Of a stretch of DNA of 64,000 nt, positions 24,621-36,829 are shown in pieces. The notes below the pieces were generated by a model. The model was not told the origin of the DNA, searched no databases, and saw nothing but the letters and a program-made list of their open reading frames with translations. This DNA comes from Amphiura filiformis (Eukaryota > Echinodermata > Ophiuroidea > Amphilepidida > Amphiuridae): NCBI RefSeq assembly GCF_039555335.1, contig NC_092637.1, positions 372,001-436,000 on the forward strand, written 5' to 3'. Position 1 is the first letter of the stretch. Every line of letters begins with the position of its first letter. The position numbers and the translations under genes are program-made.

Positions 24621-24802
24621 TAAAGGTGAACCTCATTGAAAATAAAGTTATATATCAATGGGAAGCTTTTGATGTCAGGAAGCAGAAAAGAATATTTTTT
24701 TATTTGCCTAACGTACCAGGCTAGACATAATCTCCATGCAAAGATTGGCACCCCCCACCCCTAAATTACAAAACGAAATCGTTCAAATTGGGCGCTTTCG
24801 TT

Positions 24803-25800
24803 GATGACGTCTATGGCAAGCCAAGGGGTCCAAAAGCGTGGAACTGCTACGCGTAGCTTCTTTCTCGTTACGAGCAGCTGTTTGACCAATCAAAATAGTC
24901 AAATTTAATCACGTGGTTGGGTCGTTAGCTGCGCGTAGTATAGTGCTAGGTATCCTCTTTCACAATTATTATCTTGTAATTAATTTACGGAATTAGCATA
25001 GATAACGAGCGGGTAAGGAGGCCAAATCACAGCACGTGTCAAGAGAACATGTTGCTAATGCCTGGCTAAAATGACACAAAGCATATGTATTTAGTGTTTC
25101 CAAGTTTACACCGTGTTTAATAGCAAGTAACTTTATACTCGGGCTGTATTAGCGGTGCAGGGGATATGAAGGTCAAACAACAACTACTACTGATGTAAAG
25201 CGCTGTGTAAAGATATTGCAGGGAAAGCGATATCACATGCCACTGTGTAAATATGGAGAGAGTAAAATAGGTCATCATTTTTTTCGGAACGGGGGGGGTC
25301 CTAAATTTACAAAAAGTCGGCGTCAATAAAATTGCGGCCCTCACTATTTCGGCATCAAAAATGTTATGACCCCGACTCCCACCACCGATACACCTTACCC
25401 CCTAGACAGGCTAAAATTGTATTGAAATCAGTCTTTTTGAATACAATAAACACACTATCTGTAGTCATCTTGTGACTCCCTACATTTCGTCATTATCAAT
25501 TTATGACCCCCTCCCCCTTATTTTTCTTTCCGAAGAAAATGATAGCCCCCTAAATATAGAACAATCATCATTCTGTTCAGATATTACTTTAATAGCACCT
25601 ATACCATTTTTTGCTGATATACTACAGATATTTTCATTTACAAAAATTAACAACGTAATATTTGTGAGAGAGGATGTTTACATCAGCTCCACGTGTTTAA
25701 AACCGCGAATCTGATTGGTTAATAAGCTGCACGTAACGAGAAAGAAGCTACGCGTAGCAGTTCAACGCTTTTGGACCCCTTGGCTTGCCATAGACGTCAG
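24803..25800. mobile_element. ~1-kb element with ~115-bp terminal inverted repeats
   Basis: The left arm 24803-24920 (GACGTCTATGGCAAGCCAAG, then the TAGCTTCTTTCTCGTTACG block) is the reverse complement, with few mismatches, of the right arm 25685-25800. The interior is AT-rich with no transposase. It is best read as a non-autonomous DNA transposon. Confidence 0.75.
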
Positions 25801-26994
25801 CCCGGGGACACACAGTTACTTCTGGGTTTGATTGTAAACACAATGTCCATGTATTACTGTGGCATGCATCGGGCCAATGCACGAATTCAGTCATTGTCAA
25901 CTTACTTTACATGAAAAATATCTTCAATAAAATAAGAATAACATGAAGGAAACATCATGATCAAATCAAGAATGAAGTTCCTGAATAAAGTGTGTGGATT
26001 TAAAAATGGGAAAAGTGCTGGCCGGGGTGATTTGGGATAGGCCAAGCCATCCACGATATCACTGATATGCATAGGGAATTACAGTAAAGCACGAAGAGCA
26101 AAGATTCGCCGAAGAACCGGAATAAAAACAGATTGCAAAAAAATAACTGCTAGTGCTACCAGTCCCGCTACCAGTTCAGATCGTCACACCAAGTTGAGAT
26201 AAACTTATCACAATGAGAAAATGAAGGAATAGAATAAGGTACATGTACAGGATTTTTTAATTATTTCTTAGCTTTACAACCGGTCATGTATGATAGGCGA
26301 ACTCGTGAGATATATACGGGATGAACTCATTGCGTGACTGACCGAGACTCAGTCGCCGAGTCCGGCGCCGAGTGTTCAGTATCCGCGACTGTATACTGTA
26401 CTTGCAGACAAAAATGACAGATTTTATATTCACATTCTGATATTTCCAACTTATTGCTACTTCATCAGCAAAATTTATTCCTGTAAATGTTCCAAATATA
26501 AGAGAACGATTGATCAAATCTGCTGAAACACACGCAAGCAGGACGAAGCGAGTCGCTGTGTTTGTGCATAAACCCTGGAACCACCTGTCGGGTCCTTTCT
26601 TCAGCAGCAATTTACGCATCATGTGCGGTAATCCATAAAAAATTAATGTTTCACTTTTCAGTACCGTACACTGATTGTACTATCATTAAAGAATCGTGAC
26701 ACAAGTGACAATATTTTAATTTTATTCAGATTTCAGAATTCCATCAAATAATGGTCTATCAAGCCCAAATTGTATTTATTTTATAATAAAATATCTGTTT
26801 CTTTCAATCGTGATTGTGTGGAAAGAATGTATTACCGCAATACGCTAAATATGAAAACCAAGTTTATATGGGCTGGATTTGATGAAATCGGCGGCATTTT
26901 TATTAATTTTTTTATTACTGCAAGACGATATTTTTTTAATCAGATATTTTAAAATGAATCAAGAATAGGGAATGTCACAAACAAGTATTTAATT

Positions 26995-27177
26995 TTGATT
27001 TTGATTTAAACTTTTGAGCCAAACACAAGGAATTAATTCCTACCTCGGAATTTTCAGATGATACTCCATCTTTCATCAGCGAGTGACACTCGCTGATGAA
27101 AGATGGAGTACCATCTGAAAATTCCGAGGTAGGAATTAATTCTTGTGTTTGATCAAAAGTTTAAATCAAAATCATGA
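26995..27177. repeat. Near-perfect palindrome, ~90-bp arms, 1-bp centre
   Basis: The arms meet at GAGTG-A-CACTC (centre 27086) and read GATGAAAGATGGAGTA and CTACCTCGGAATTTTCAGAT outward, with only a handful of mismatches over ~90 bp. Such a structure can form a long hairpin. No ORF is present. Confidence 0.9.
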
Positions 27178-28570
27178 TTTATACCAACACAGATGAACTT
27201 TCATGAAAGTATTTAATTTGTTGTTCGATCATGTTTATTCAGTCCATGACATGAACGGCGGCGGCAAGCATTTGCGCATGGAATTGATCCCAGCGCGAAA
27301 TTCAAACTCAATTACCCAATTATACCCAGCTAGTTATGACTGATTTTGTCAAATTTACGAAAAATTTACGTGTTGACAATAATTCTATTATTTCTAATAT
27401 ATATAGAAGGAACCAGCAACTTGAAGATTCCTCTAATTTCAAGCTTTATTGTGAAAATCAGACTTGCCGGGCAGCTTGCAAAGTACAGGAAGCACGTCTT
27501 GTTTACATGTTTCCGAGCAGGATCACGTGACTGCGAACCCTGAGCTTACGTCACGAGCATTCCCAAGGTCATAGACGATTGATTTGGGTGCTTTTGGGGC
27601 GCCTTAAAAAGACCAAAAATTCATTGTTTTTTTTAATTTTTCAGCTTTATTGGCCATCAAAAAAATCGGAAAAAATAGTTTTTAGTATCCTGACATCATA
27701 AGCTTTCCATTGATATATAACTTTATTTTCAATGAGGTTCACCTTTAAATTTTGGCAACAAAAAAGAGGAAGTCAGCTGAAAAGATGAACTCTCACACAA
27801 CTGGTTATTAGGCCTACATTGTTTGGTCAGTTTGGTTTAAACCCGGGGTCTATATAGATTATTACTAAAAAGTTAAATTAAACTAAATTAAAAACGCATG
27901 CGCGTCATTGTGCATCTGTGTCAATGATTACAATTTTTTCAACACAAAAATTTTTAAACAGCTATAGGTGGATAAGTACACTTCATCTACCCATGTTAAA
28001 CAAATACTTGCACAATGTTCATAAGTATGATGACATATTAAAACTCGGAGCTCCAATTTATATATTTTTCAACCATTATCCAATCTTACCGTTAATTAAC
28101 CGGTTAATTTACCGCCGTTTATAATTAACCGGTTAATTAAGAACGCTGGCTGTCGATGAGGTCACCCATCTTTCAGGTGGTAAGGAGGATGTAGAATACA
28201 TTTTTTTGAATACAAATATATATTTTAATTGTAATGTGTAACAAAATGTTTCCTCAAATTAAACAACATGATATTAAGTAATGTGCACTAATCTTTACTA
28301 TACCGAAATGAGGTGATTCACAGTCATTAACGGTGTCTCAGTGGTCACGGCCTTGGAGTTCCGACTGATTTTGCTTGATCGCATCACATTTATTTCAATT
28401 ATTGTTATGTGTAACAAAATGTTTGCTCAAATTCAACAACGAGATGTAATGTATAGGGTTAATACTAATCTTTACTATGCCATTGCGCATTTCAAAATGG
28501 TTTCAAGTTACGTCTTCCTTGGTGAAGCTAAAGTGCGTTTCAAGTTAATTTATGATGATTATTTTAACAG

Positions 28571-28693
28571 ATATAAATGAGTGTACAAATGGTGAGCACA
28601 ACTGTCACGGCAATGCAACATGTACCAATACCATGGGTTCCTTCTCATGTGCATGCAATAGTGGGTATAGCGGAGATGGAACTGCATGTATCG
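28571..28693 (+). CDS. Ca-binding EGF exon 3
   Basis: The exon is 123 bp, phase 1-1, with acceptor ATTTTAACAG and donor G/GTATGT. It starts D-I-N-E-C, with six Cys, an HGNATC loop and the hydroxylation motif [12 protein letters not shown]. It is the first member of the large array, 6 kb after the LDLa exon. Confidence 0.93.
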
Positions 28694-29228
28694 GTATGTA
28701 AAACTATAATTTATAGCTACAAATACTTTAACCATTAAACATTTTAAACATTAAATATAAGTAACCAGTATATGAACCAAACTGATCGAAATTATTGGCA
28801 CCATATTATAGGTAATTATGCTAGATGTTTTCAGGTAGTAAGGAGGATGAAGAACATATTTTTGCACTATTAATCGTTTTAATGCCGAGTATCTACCTGG
28901 ATGATTGATAATATTCATAAATACATCTGACAGTAAAAGCTAACATTTTATGGCAAATAAATACTAATCTCTTTTTACAGAAATGTTATAATATGGCTTT
29001 AATATCATTGATTGCAGATTATTTGACAGTATTGCCATAATTTCTCGAATAGCCAATTGTTCTATTATTTTGCTTCGAAATTTAAGTTATTCACAATCAT
29101 CTGGCAGCCAATACGAACACAATATCTTGGCATTGATCTCCTTTTTAATTATTTCAAGATGATTTCAAGTTATGTCTTCCTAGGTGAAACTAAAGTATGT
29201 TTTAAGTTTATTTATGATATTTTAACAG

Positions 29229-29351
29229 ATGTAAATGAGTGTACAAATGGTGAACACAACTGTCACGACGATGCAACATGTACCAATGCCGTGGGTTCCT
29301 TCTCATGTGCATGCAATAGAGGGTATAGCGGAGATGGAACTGCGTGTATCG
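29229..29351 (+). CDS. Ca-binding EGF exon 4
   Basis: The exon is 123 bp, phase 1-1, with acceptor TTTTAACAG and donor G/GTATGT. It starts D-V-N-E-C, has six Cys, and [12 protein letters not shown] carries Ala-Val where most copies have Thr-Met. Confidence 0.93.
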
Positions 29352-30043
29352 GTATGTAAAACTATATATACTATAGCTATAAAACACTACTATTTTAAAC
29401 ATTAAAATATAAGCCACCCGTTTATTTGAACCAAACTGCATTTCTCGAAAAGTTAATTGTTCTATTGTTTAGATTCGAAATCTAGATTATTTTAATATTG
29501 ACTTAAAGGTAGGAGGTTAGATTTTTTTCGTATTGTGTTTTGTCCTCACATTGAGGCCTGTACCACAATAAATAAATTCCCAAGTTTTCAGGTAAATTAC
29601 ACAAGCCGTTTTGATATTAGAAGTAAAAACTTGTTTCACAATGGCCCATAGAACGGTATCGTATGAGGCAATCACTTTTTCATTCATAATATCTGAACCG
29701 ATTATAATTTTGGCCTAAAAAATCGCTGGGATTATGAGTAAAAATGTGAGCTTTCTTCTAATGCCAAAATCTTGATTGACATAATGGGAAGGGTGAGTCT
29801 GTCAATCAGGCACCATCTTTAAGGTGGTAACAAGGATAAAGAATATGTTATATGATCTCAAACATATATTTTAATTGTAATGTGTACAAAATGTTTGCTG
29901 AAATTAACCAGCACGATATTATGTAATGTGCACTATTAATCTTTACTATGCCGACATTTGAGGAGATTCACAATCATCTAGCAGCTAATACGACCCCCCG
30001 AATTTGTTACTAAACTACATTTCAAGTTATGCTATTTTAACAG

Positions 30044-30072
30044 ATGTAAATGATTGCACAGATTTTAAATGT
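30044..30072 (+). pseudogene. EGF exon fragment (5' end only)
   Basis: An intact acceptor TATTTTAACAG is followed by D-V-N-D-C-T-D, after which similarity is lost. It sits where another repeat sequence begins, so the exon was truncated by insertion or deletion. Confidence 0.7.
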
Positions 30073-30109
30073 ATATCCAAGCACTATGTTTTATTTCTTC
30101 TGTGGCTTG

Positions 30110-31540
30110 CAAAATCACAATTGGTAGGTAGGCATTGACAAATGGTGCAATCAAAACCAAAATTCTGACAAAACTACGACATATAGCTTCATATGTGCTT
30201 TAGAGAGTTGGGAAATCTCTTTCGTTGGCGAATTATGTTACTTTGAAAAGCAAAAACGTTGCCCCCCCACCACACACACACAAAACAAATGCTCGGGGGG
30301 GCAACTTGAAGCCTGTGAAATCGAAAATCTTACACTAAAACCTTAATTTCACACCTAAGTTTAACACCAGGGTTTGAAAAAATAAACAGTTCCAAGCATT
30401 ATAGTTTTCTTCTGACATTTACTAAAAAAAATGAAATTTATTGCTTTTAATTTGGCCGAAAAAAATTAATTTTATATCGAAAAGGTGTAACTCAAAATGT
30501 TGCTTATTTCAACACCAAATTCGACGATTGAATTTATTTATTTATACGTTATTTATTCAGGAAATTCCATCAATACAAATGTACTGGTCTCCCTGGAAGA
30601 CCTGATTATAATTCTATATACATGAACATGATAATAACAAGATAGAAATATATATTATACAGAATGAAAAAACCAAACATGATATAAAACAAACTGCAGC
30701 AATGTTGAGCTCAAATTATTATACAAAACTTACAGACCAATTGCATTTTTGAATTCACCCAAACTCATTGAATTAAAATTGATACAAAGATTGGGAGGAA
30801 GTTTGTTCCAAGCAACTGAAGATCTGTAAAGGAAAGTTTTCTTTCCAGAAGAGTTTTGAGATTGACCCCTTGTACATTTAGAATGTGTAGAATGAGTGAA
30901 GGTAAAATTAGAAGAAAGATACTCAGGAGCAATTTGTGTGAGACATTTAAAAGTTAAAATAAGTAATTGATGCTCCCATCTACAGCTAAGTTTAACCCAG
31001 TCCAGGTCCCTCATCATATTGTCTACTGAAGTTCTGATGTCTGCGGAGAGCAAAACACGGGCTAGCCTATTATGCAAAATTTGGAGCTCATTTTTGTGAC
31101 AGGCACTGAAATTGGAACAAACAGAACTGCAGTAGTCAAAATGAGGAAAGACAAGGGCTTGTGAAAGCATTTTGACAGTTTTCAAAGGAAGGTATTGCTT
31201 TACTCTACGAATAACTCATATACGCTTAGATTATATGTTAGAAGATAAATAATTAACATGTTCATTCCATGATAGATGTAAATCAAAGGTAATTCCTAAA
31301 TATTTATACTTTTCCACTCTTTCAATTTGTTCATTTCCATAGACAAGAGAAACATTGTTAAACTTATGAAGAGCCTGCCTTGTTCCAAATAACATCAGTT
31401 TAGTTTTCTTTATGTTTAGAGTTAAATTGTTAGCCTGGAACCAATCAGCAATGTTATTCAGGTTAGCATTAAGATCATTTGAAAAGTAGGCCTCATTAAA
31501 TGACCTAGTGAGCATTGCACAACAATAGATATCGCTTGAT
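30110..31540. mobile_element. Unclassified repeat, copy A, interrupted by a LINE
   Basis: Sequences at 30117-30525 and 31492-31525 match, in the same order, the uninterrupted copy at about 53145-53540 (GAAAATCTTACACTAAA, AAAAGGTGTAACTCAAAAT, ATTAAATGACNNAGTGAGC). The LINE fragment lies between the two parts. The second copy sits at the end of a terminal-inverted-repeat element, so this may be part of the same DNA transposon family. Confidence 0.65.
30531..31495 (-). mobile_element. 5'-truncated CR1/L2-like LINE
   Basis: On the minus strand one frame, 31515 to 30730, encodes the end of a reverse transcriptase (ADWFQANNLTLNIKKTKLML, KYKYLGITFD) and the usual C terminus (FPHFDYCS, YRSSVAWNKLPPNLC). 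Two in-frame stops at about 31195-31230 break it. It ends in an AATAAATAACG / TAAATAAATAAA tail, seen as ATTTATTTATTTATACG at 30535. It is inserted in an unclassified repeat. Confidence 0.85.
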
Positions 31541-32190
31541 CACCGTTCTGAGTACTTGGGAATATATTTCAACCTTTATAGTTCTTAGTACTCTAGCAAA
31601 CAAGATTCAACCTGATTTTTCCATATATGATCCACTTTACTCATAAACCGCTTCCTTTTTTGCGGTGCACTAGTGCGATACTACTTTGTGGCATGCAAAC
31701 AGACTCTAAAACTTATTTAAACTTTTCACGCTCAATTCCATCTAACCACCTATTAACACTTCAACTCACAATACATTCAGAATCTTCTTTACGAATATTT
31801 TTCTTTCTATAATCTTACATGACCTAGATCATTTCTATAGCACCTTTCCTGCTTTGTCGCACATTAATGTTTTCCGTCTCTAAATAATCCGCATTCTTTG
31901 CTCCGTATTTCATTCAGCCTCCAGCTTCATTGAAAACGGCACCAGACCGTATTTCGTGAACTAACGGTGGGTAACTAATATAATCGTTTAGTTGATAAGA
32001 ATTCTGCAATATCATTGGTCAAATACCACTTGGATAAAATTCCGTATTTCCTGCATACTCCTAATTAATAATACAGGCAGGTAATAAATATTTCCCATGA
32101 GTGGTCAGAACACGCGCGCGTCTGCGTAACATGACTCCCTGGCATACTGTAACCGCGGCATGGCTGCACTGTTAGTGTTAAAAAGCAAGG
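31541..32190. other. Intron, nothing recognised
   Basis: This stretch separates the LINE-bearing repeat from the next exon and lacks the usual intron landmarks of the array, so it is foreign or rearranged. No domain or RNA is seen. Confidence 0.4.
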
Positions 32191-32213
32191 AAGAATTTAT
32201 GATATTTTAACAG

Positions 32214-32336
32214 ATATAAATGAGTGTACAAATGGTAAACACAACTGTCATGACGATGCAACATGTACCAATACCATGGGTTCTTTCTCGTGTGCATGCA
32301 ATAATGGGTATAGCGGAGATGGAACTGTATGTATCG
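32214..32336 (+). CDS. Ca-binding EGF exon 5
   Basis: The exon is 123 bp, phase 1-1, with acceptor GATATTTTAACAG and donor G/GTATGT. It reads [12 protein letters not shown] with Lys at the usual Glu, and [12 protein letters not shown] near the end. From inside this exon to about 33170 the sequence is almost the same as 43300-44216. Confidence 0.92.
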
Positions 32337-33009
32337 GTATGTAAAACTATAAATTATAGCTACAAATACTTATATTTTGAATATTAAATATAAGCCACCA
32401 GTTTAATTCGAACCAAAGTGATTGAAAATATTGGCACCATTCATAAGTAATTGTTCTAGATTCGAAATTATTTTAATAATAAGGTAGGTGGTCAGACGTT
32501 TTTCAAATTGTGTTTTGTACCTCAAATTAAGGCCTGTACCAAAATAAGCAAATTCCGAAGTTGTCAGGTAACTTACGCTAGCCGTTTTGATATTAGAAGT
32601 AATAATCGCCCATAGAACAGTATGTGTGGTATGATGCTATCACTTTTTTTTTTTATTATTATAAACGGATTATGATTTGGGCATAAAATTTCACTGGGAT
32701 AATAAGACAAAAACGGGCTTTTTCTGATGCCAAAAATATTTTGATAGGAAAAAGTGGGTGATGAGGCTGTCAATCAGACACCATCTTTAGGTAGTAAAGA
32801 TGACGTAGAACATAGTTGTGCACTAAAATCATTACTATGCCGACACGCGGAGATTCACACTCATCTAGCTCATCTAATATCTTGGTATTCACGAATTTGT
32901 TTCTTTTCGAATCATTTCAAGATGGTTGGAAGTTATGTTTTGAAAAGTGTACTAAACCATCGCACTTCTTTGGTGAAACTAAACGACATTTCAAATTTAT
33001 TTTTAACAG

Positions 33010-33130
33010 ATGTGAATGAGTGCACAGATGGCGAAAAACTGTCATGACAATGCAACATGTACCAATACCATGGGTTCCTTCTCATGTGCATGCGATAGAG
33101 GATATATCGGAGATGGTACTGTATGTATCG
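33010..33130 (+). pseudogene. EGF exon with a 2-bp deletion (frameshift)
   Basis: The exon is 121 bp instead of 123, with intact splice sites (TTTTTAACAG and G/GTATGT). The expected GAACACAACTGTC is GAAAAACTGTC, so the frame shifts after D-V-N-E-C-T-D-G-E and reaches TGA a few codons on. The duplicate at 44054 keeps the frame. Inclusion would truncate the protein. It is a dead exon, an assembly error, or always skipped. Confidence 0.85.
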
Positions 33131-33565
33131 GTATGTAAACGCACTTCTTTTTTTGAACATTAAATATAAACCACCAGTTTATTTGACACAATTATTTCAT
33201 AGTATTGGCACACTTTCTCGAAGAGTTAATTGTTCTATTGTTTTTATTCGAAATATAAATTATTTTAATATTGACTTAAGTTGGTAAGGAGGATAAAGAA
33301 TATATTTTTTGAACTCAAACATATATTTTAATTGTCATGTGTAACAAAATATTTGCCTAAATTAAGCAACAAGATGTTATATACTGTGTACTATTAATCT
33401 TTGCTATGCCGTCGCTGAAGAGTTTCACAATTATCTAACATGTCTAGCAACCAATACGAATCCAATACCTTGGCATTCACGAATTTGTTTCTTTTCAATC
33501 ATTTCAAGATGGTTGGAAGTTCCTTGGTGAAATAAACTACTCATTTATTTATGATATTTTAACAG

Positions 33566-33688
33566 ATGTAAATGAGTGCACAGATGGTGAACACAACTGT
33601 CACGATGATGCAACATGTACCGATACCATGGGTTCTTTCTCATGTGCATGCAATAGTGGGTATAGCGGTGATGGTACTGTATGTAATG
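33566..33688 (+). CDS. Ca-binding EGF exon 6
   Basis: The exon is 123 bp, phase 1-1, donor G/GTATGT. It starts [12 protein letters not shown], six Cys. CTDTMGSF has Asp at the hydroxylation position where most copies have Asn. It ends CNG rather than CIG. Confidence 0.93.
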
Positions 33689-34055
33689 GTATGTAAAATC
33701 ACATCATTATTAAACATTTTAGCCATCAGTTTATATCACCCAAATTATTTGACAGTATCGGCACCATTTCTCGAAAAATTAATTGTTCTATTGTGAAATT
33801 TAAATTATTTTATTTGACTTCCGGTGGTTAGGACGATGTAGAATATATTTCTTGAACTCAAACATGTATCTTAATTGTCATGTGTAACACTGTTTGTTTA
33901 AATTAAACAACATCATATTATTATGTAATGCATACTAGTATAAAGTATATACCATTAATTTTTTTTTCTTTTCAACAATTTCAAGATGGTTGGAAGTTAT
34001 GTCTTCCTTGGTGAAACTAAACTTCGTTTCAAGTTTATTTATGATATTTTAACAG

Positions 34056-34178
34056 ATATAAATGAATGTAGAAATGGTGAACACAACTGTCATGTCGATG
34101 CATCATGTACCAATACCATGGGTTCTTTCTCATGTGCATGCAATAGTGGGTATAGCGGTGATGGTATTGCATGTATAG
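34056..34178 (+). CDS. Ca-binding EGF exon 7
   Basis: The exon is 123 bp, phase 1-1. It starts [12 protein letters not shown], with HVDASC and GDGIAC as private residues. Exon 8 repeats these with no difference seen, as part of the 593-bp duplication. Confidence 0.93.
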
Positions 34179-35246
34179 GTATGTAAAACTATATAGTGTA
34201 GCTAAAATACATCAGATTATTTGAACCAAACTGATTGAAAATATTGGCACCATTTCTTGAATAAGTAATTGTACTATTATTGTTTAGATTCGAAATCATA
34301 GTTATTTTAATATTGACTTAAGGTTAGGTGGTCTGATTTTTCTTGTTGTGTTTCAAAATAATCAAATTCCAAGTTTTGAGGTAAATTATACAGGTCGTTT
34401 TGATATTAGAAGTAAAAATTAAACAGCTTGATATCATGTAATTGCACTATTATTCTTTACCTTGCCGACATGAGGAGATTCACAGTCACCTAGCAGCCAA
34501 TACGAACCCACATATTATTTACGAATTTGTTTCTTTTCAAATCATTTCAATATGGTTTGAAGTTATGTTTAGAAAAGTGTACTATTTCATCGCAATTCTT
34601 TGGTGAAACTAAACTACATTATCAAATTTATTTATGATATTTTAACAGATGTAAATGAATGTAGAAATGGTGAACACAACTGTCATGTCGATGCATCATG
34701 TACCAATACCATGGGTTCTTTCTCATGTGCATGCAATAGTGGGTATAGCGGTGATGGTATTGCATGTATAGGTATGTAAAACTATATAGTGTAGCTAAAA
34801 TACATCAGATTATTTGAACCAAACTGATTGAAAATATTGGCACCATTTCTTGAATAAGTAATTGTACTATTATTGTTTAGATTCGAAATCATAGTTATTT
34901 TAATATTGACTTAAGGTTAGGTGGTCTGATTTTTCTTGTTGTGTTTCAAAATAATCAAATTCCAAGTTTTGAGGTAAATTATACAGGTCGTTTTGATATT
35001 AGAAGTAAAAATTAAACAGCTTGATATCATGTAATTGCACTATTATTCTTTACCTTGCCGACATGAGGAGATTCACAGTCACCTAGCAGCCAATACGAAC
35101 CCACATATTATTTACGAATTTGTTTCTTTTCAAATCATTTCAATATGGTTTGAAGTTATGTTTAGAAAAGTGTACTATTTCATCGCAATTCTTTGGTGAA
35201 ACTAAACTACATTATCAAATTTATTTATGATATTTTAACAGATGTG
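34061..35246 (+). repeat. Two successive 593-bp units with no visible difference
   Basis: The exon starts 34056, 34649 and 35242 are exactly 593 bp apart. By eye, 34061-34653 and 34654-35246 agree throughout the intron, including private features such as TATGGTTTGAAGTTATG. Divergence begins only at the outer edges. This is a very recent duplication or an assembly duplication. Confidence 0.85.
34649..34771 (+). CDS. Ca-binding EGF exon 8
   Basis: The exon is 123 bp, phase 1-1. After the first residues (D-V-N-E-C) it appears the same as exon 7, including HVDASC and GDGIAC. The downstream intron is shared with exon 7. Confidence 0.92.
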
Positions 35247-35364
35247 AATGAGTGCATAGATGGTGAACACAACTGTCATGACGATGCAACATGTACCAAT
35301 ACCATGGGTTCCTTCTCATGTGCATGCAATAGAGGGTATAGCGGTGATGGTACTCTATGTAATG
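35242..35364 (+). CDS. Ca-binding EGF exon 9
   Basis: The exon is 123 bp, phase 1-1. It starts [12 protein letters not shown] and ends GDGTLCNG. Its upstream intron is the second 593-bp copy, but the exon body is of a different subtype, so the duplication boundary lies inside the first codons. Confidence 0.93.
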
Positions 35365-35779
35365 GTATGTAAAAACACATCATTATTGAACATTAAATAT
35401 GTAGGCATCAGTTTATATCACCCAAATTATTTGACAGTATTGGCACCATTTCTCAAAAAGTTAATTGTTCTATAGTGAAATCTAAATTATTTTATTTGAC
35501 TTCCGGTCGTTAGGAGGATGTAGAATATATTTCTTGAACTCAAACATGTATATTAATTGTCAAATTATACAACATCATATTATGTAATGTACACTAGTAT
35601 ACTATTAATATTTTTATACCGACGATAAAGATATTCGCAATCATCTAGCAGCCAATAACAACCCAATACCTTGGCATTCACGAATTTGTTTCTTTTCAAC
35701 CATTTCAAGATGGTTAGAAGTTATATCTTCCTTGGTGAAACTAAACTACGTTTCAAGTTTATTTATGACATTTTAACAG

Positions 35780-35902
35780 ATATAAATGAGTGTACAAATA
35801 GTCAACACAACTGTCATGACGATGCAACATGTACCAATACCATGGGTTTTTTCTCATGTGCATGCAATAGAGGCTATATCGGAGATGGTACTGCATGTAT
35901 CG
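35780..35902 (+). CDS. Ca-binding EGF exon 10
   Basis: The exon is 123 bp, phase 1-1, donor G/GTACGT. It starts [22 protein letters not shown] has Phe for the usual Ser after Gly. RGYIGDG has Ile for Ser. Confidence 0.92.
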
Positions 35903-36042
35903 GTACGTAAAACACTTTTTGAACAACAAATATAAGCCACCAGTTTATTGGACCCATTATTTCATTTAATCATTTCAAGATGGTTGGAAGTTATGTTCTT
36001 CTTGTTGAAATTTTTTCAAGTTTATTTATGATATTTTAACAG

Positions 36043-36086
36043 AGATAAATGAGTGTACAAATGGTAAACACAACTGTCATGACGAT
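36043..36086 (+). pseudogene. 5' part of an EGF exon split by a 7.2-kb insertion
   Basis: After GATATTTTAACAG the frame reads (E)[14 protein letters not shown] and stops at CGAT (36083-36086), where foreign sequence begins. The matching 3' part starts at 43300. The two parts total 44 + 79 = 123 bp. The first codon gives Glu instead of Asp (AG for AT). Confidence 0.92.
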
Positions 36087-36829
36087 CAGTTCAGTTCAGT
36101 TCAGTTTATTTCATCCATTCAAAATACATGTTAACATAATACAGAATAATATTTTCTTGTATAAAACAGTGTTGAACATTTTAAATTATATGACAAAAGT
36201 ATGAGAAACAGAGGATGAGGATGCCACCAAACGCACAGCGTGATGACGTGGCACCCTATACATAATGTTTCAATTTTACAATAAGCAAAACAAAATTTAA
36301 TACAATAGGAAAAAAAAAACGAACAAAGACAAACAAGCCTTGTAAGTAGAGACAATACAAGATTTACCAATGCAAAATTCAAAGTATACAATGCATATTA
36401 AATAAGAAATAATTTTATAACCAGTAGGCATATCTAGAATAGTAAGTCATTTTAGGCAATTTCCAAAATATTACATGAAAAAGATGTATTGTAAATATCA
36501 AGTATTGGATATAGGCCTACAACCTTGAAAACAAAACATGCTTGCATGAGCAAATCAGAGGCCTAAATCCAACATTTACATGTGAAATTGTAAAAAGGCT
36601 AGTACCTACAAAGTAAATGATAAATATAGCAAATGATAATGATAATGATATTCAATATTGGAGTTACATACAAAAAAATTGTTGGAAAATAATTTATTGG
36701 GGACAAACTCCAACCAAGATCTACTCGCAAGGCAGAGGGAACAAAATAACATAAACACACGAAAACAAGTCCAATCTGAGATATATTTTAATATAATAAT
36801 AATAATAGAAATATAAAAAAATATTTGAT

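Larger units (their letters stand above)
24621..27755. mobile_element. Region bounded by ~65-bp inverted repeats
   Basis: The left repeat at 24621-24683 (AAAGGTGAACCTCATTGAAA onward) is the near-perfect reverse complement of 27692-27753. The interior contains a separate 1-kb inverted-repeat element and a palindrome, so this may be a transposon with nested insertions. No transposase is recognised. The minus-strand ORF at 26284-26622 has no known domain. Confidence 0.5.

Noticed and set aside
26284-26622. 112-codon minus-strand ORF as a gene
   Set aside because: No domain, no splice context, and it sits inside inverted-repeat DNA; chance or an unrecognised fragment.
34056-35364. Recent retroposition as the source of the near-identical exons
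   Set aside because: Introns are duplicated along with the exons, so duplication was at DNA level.
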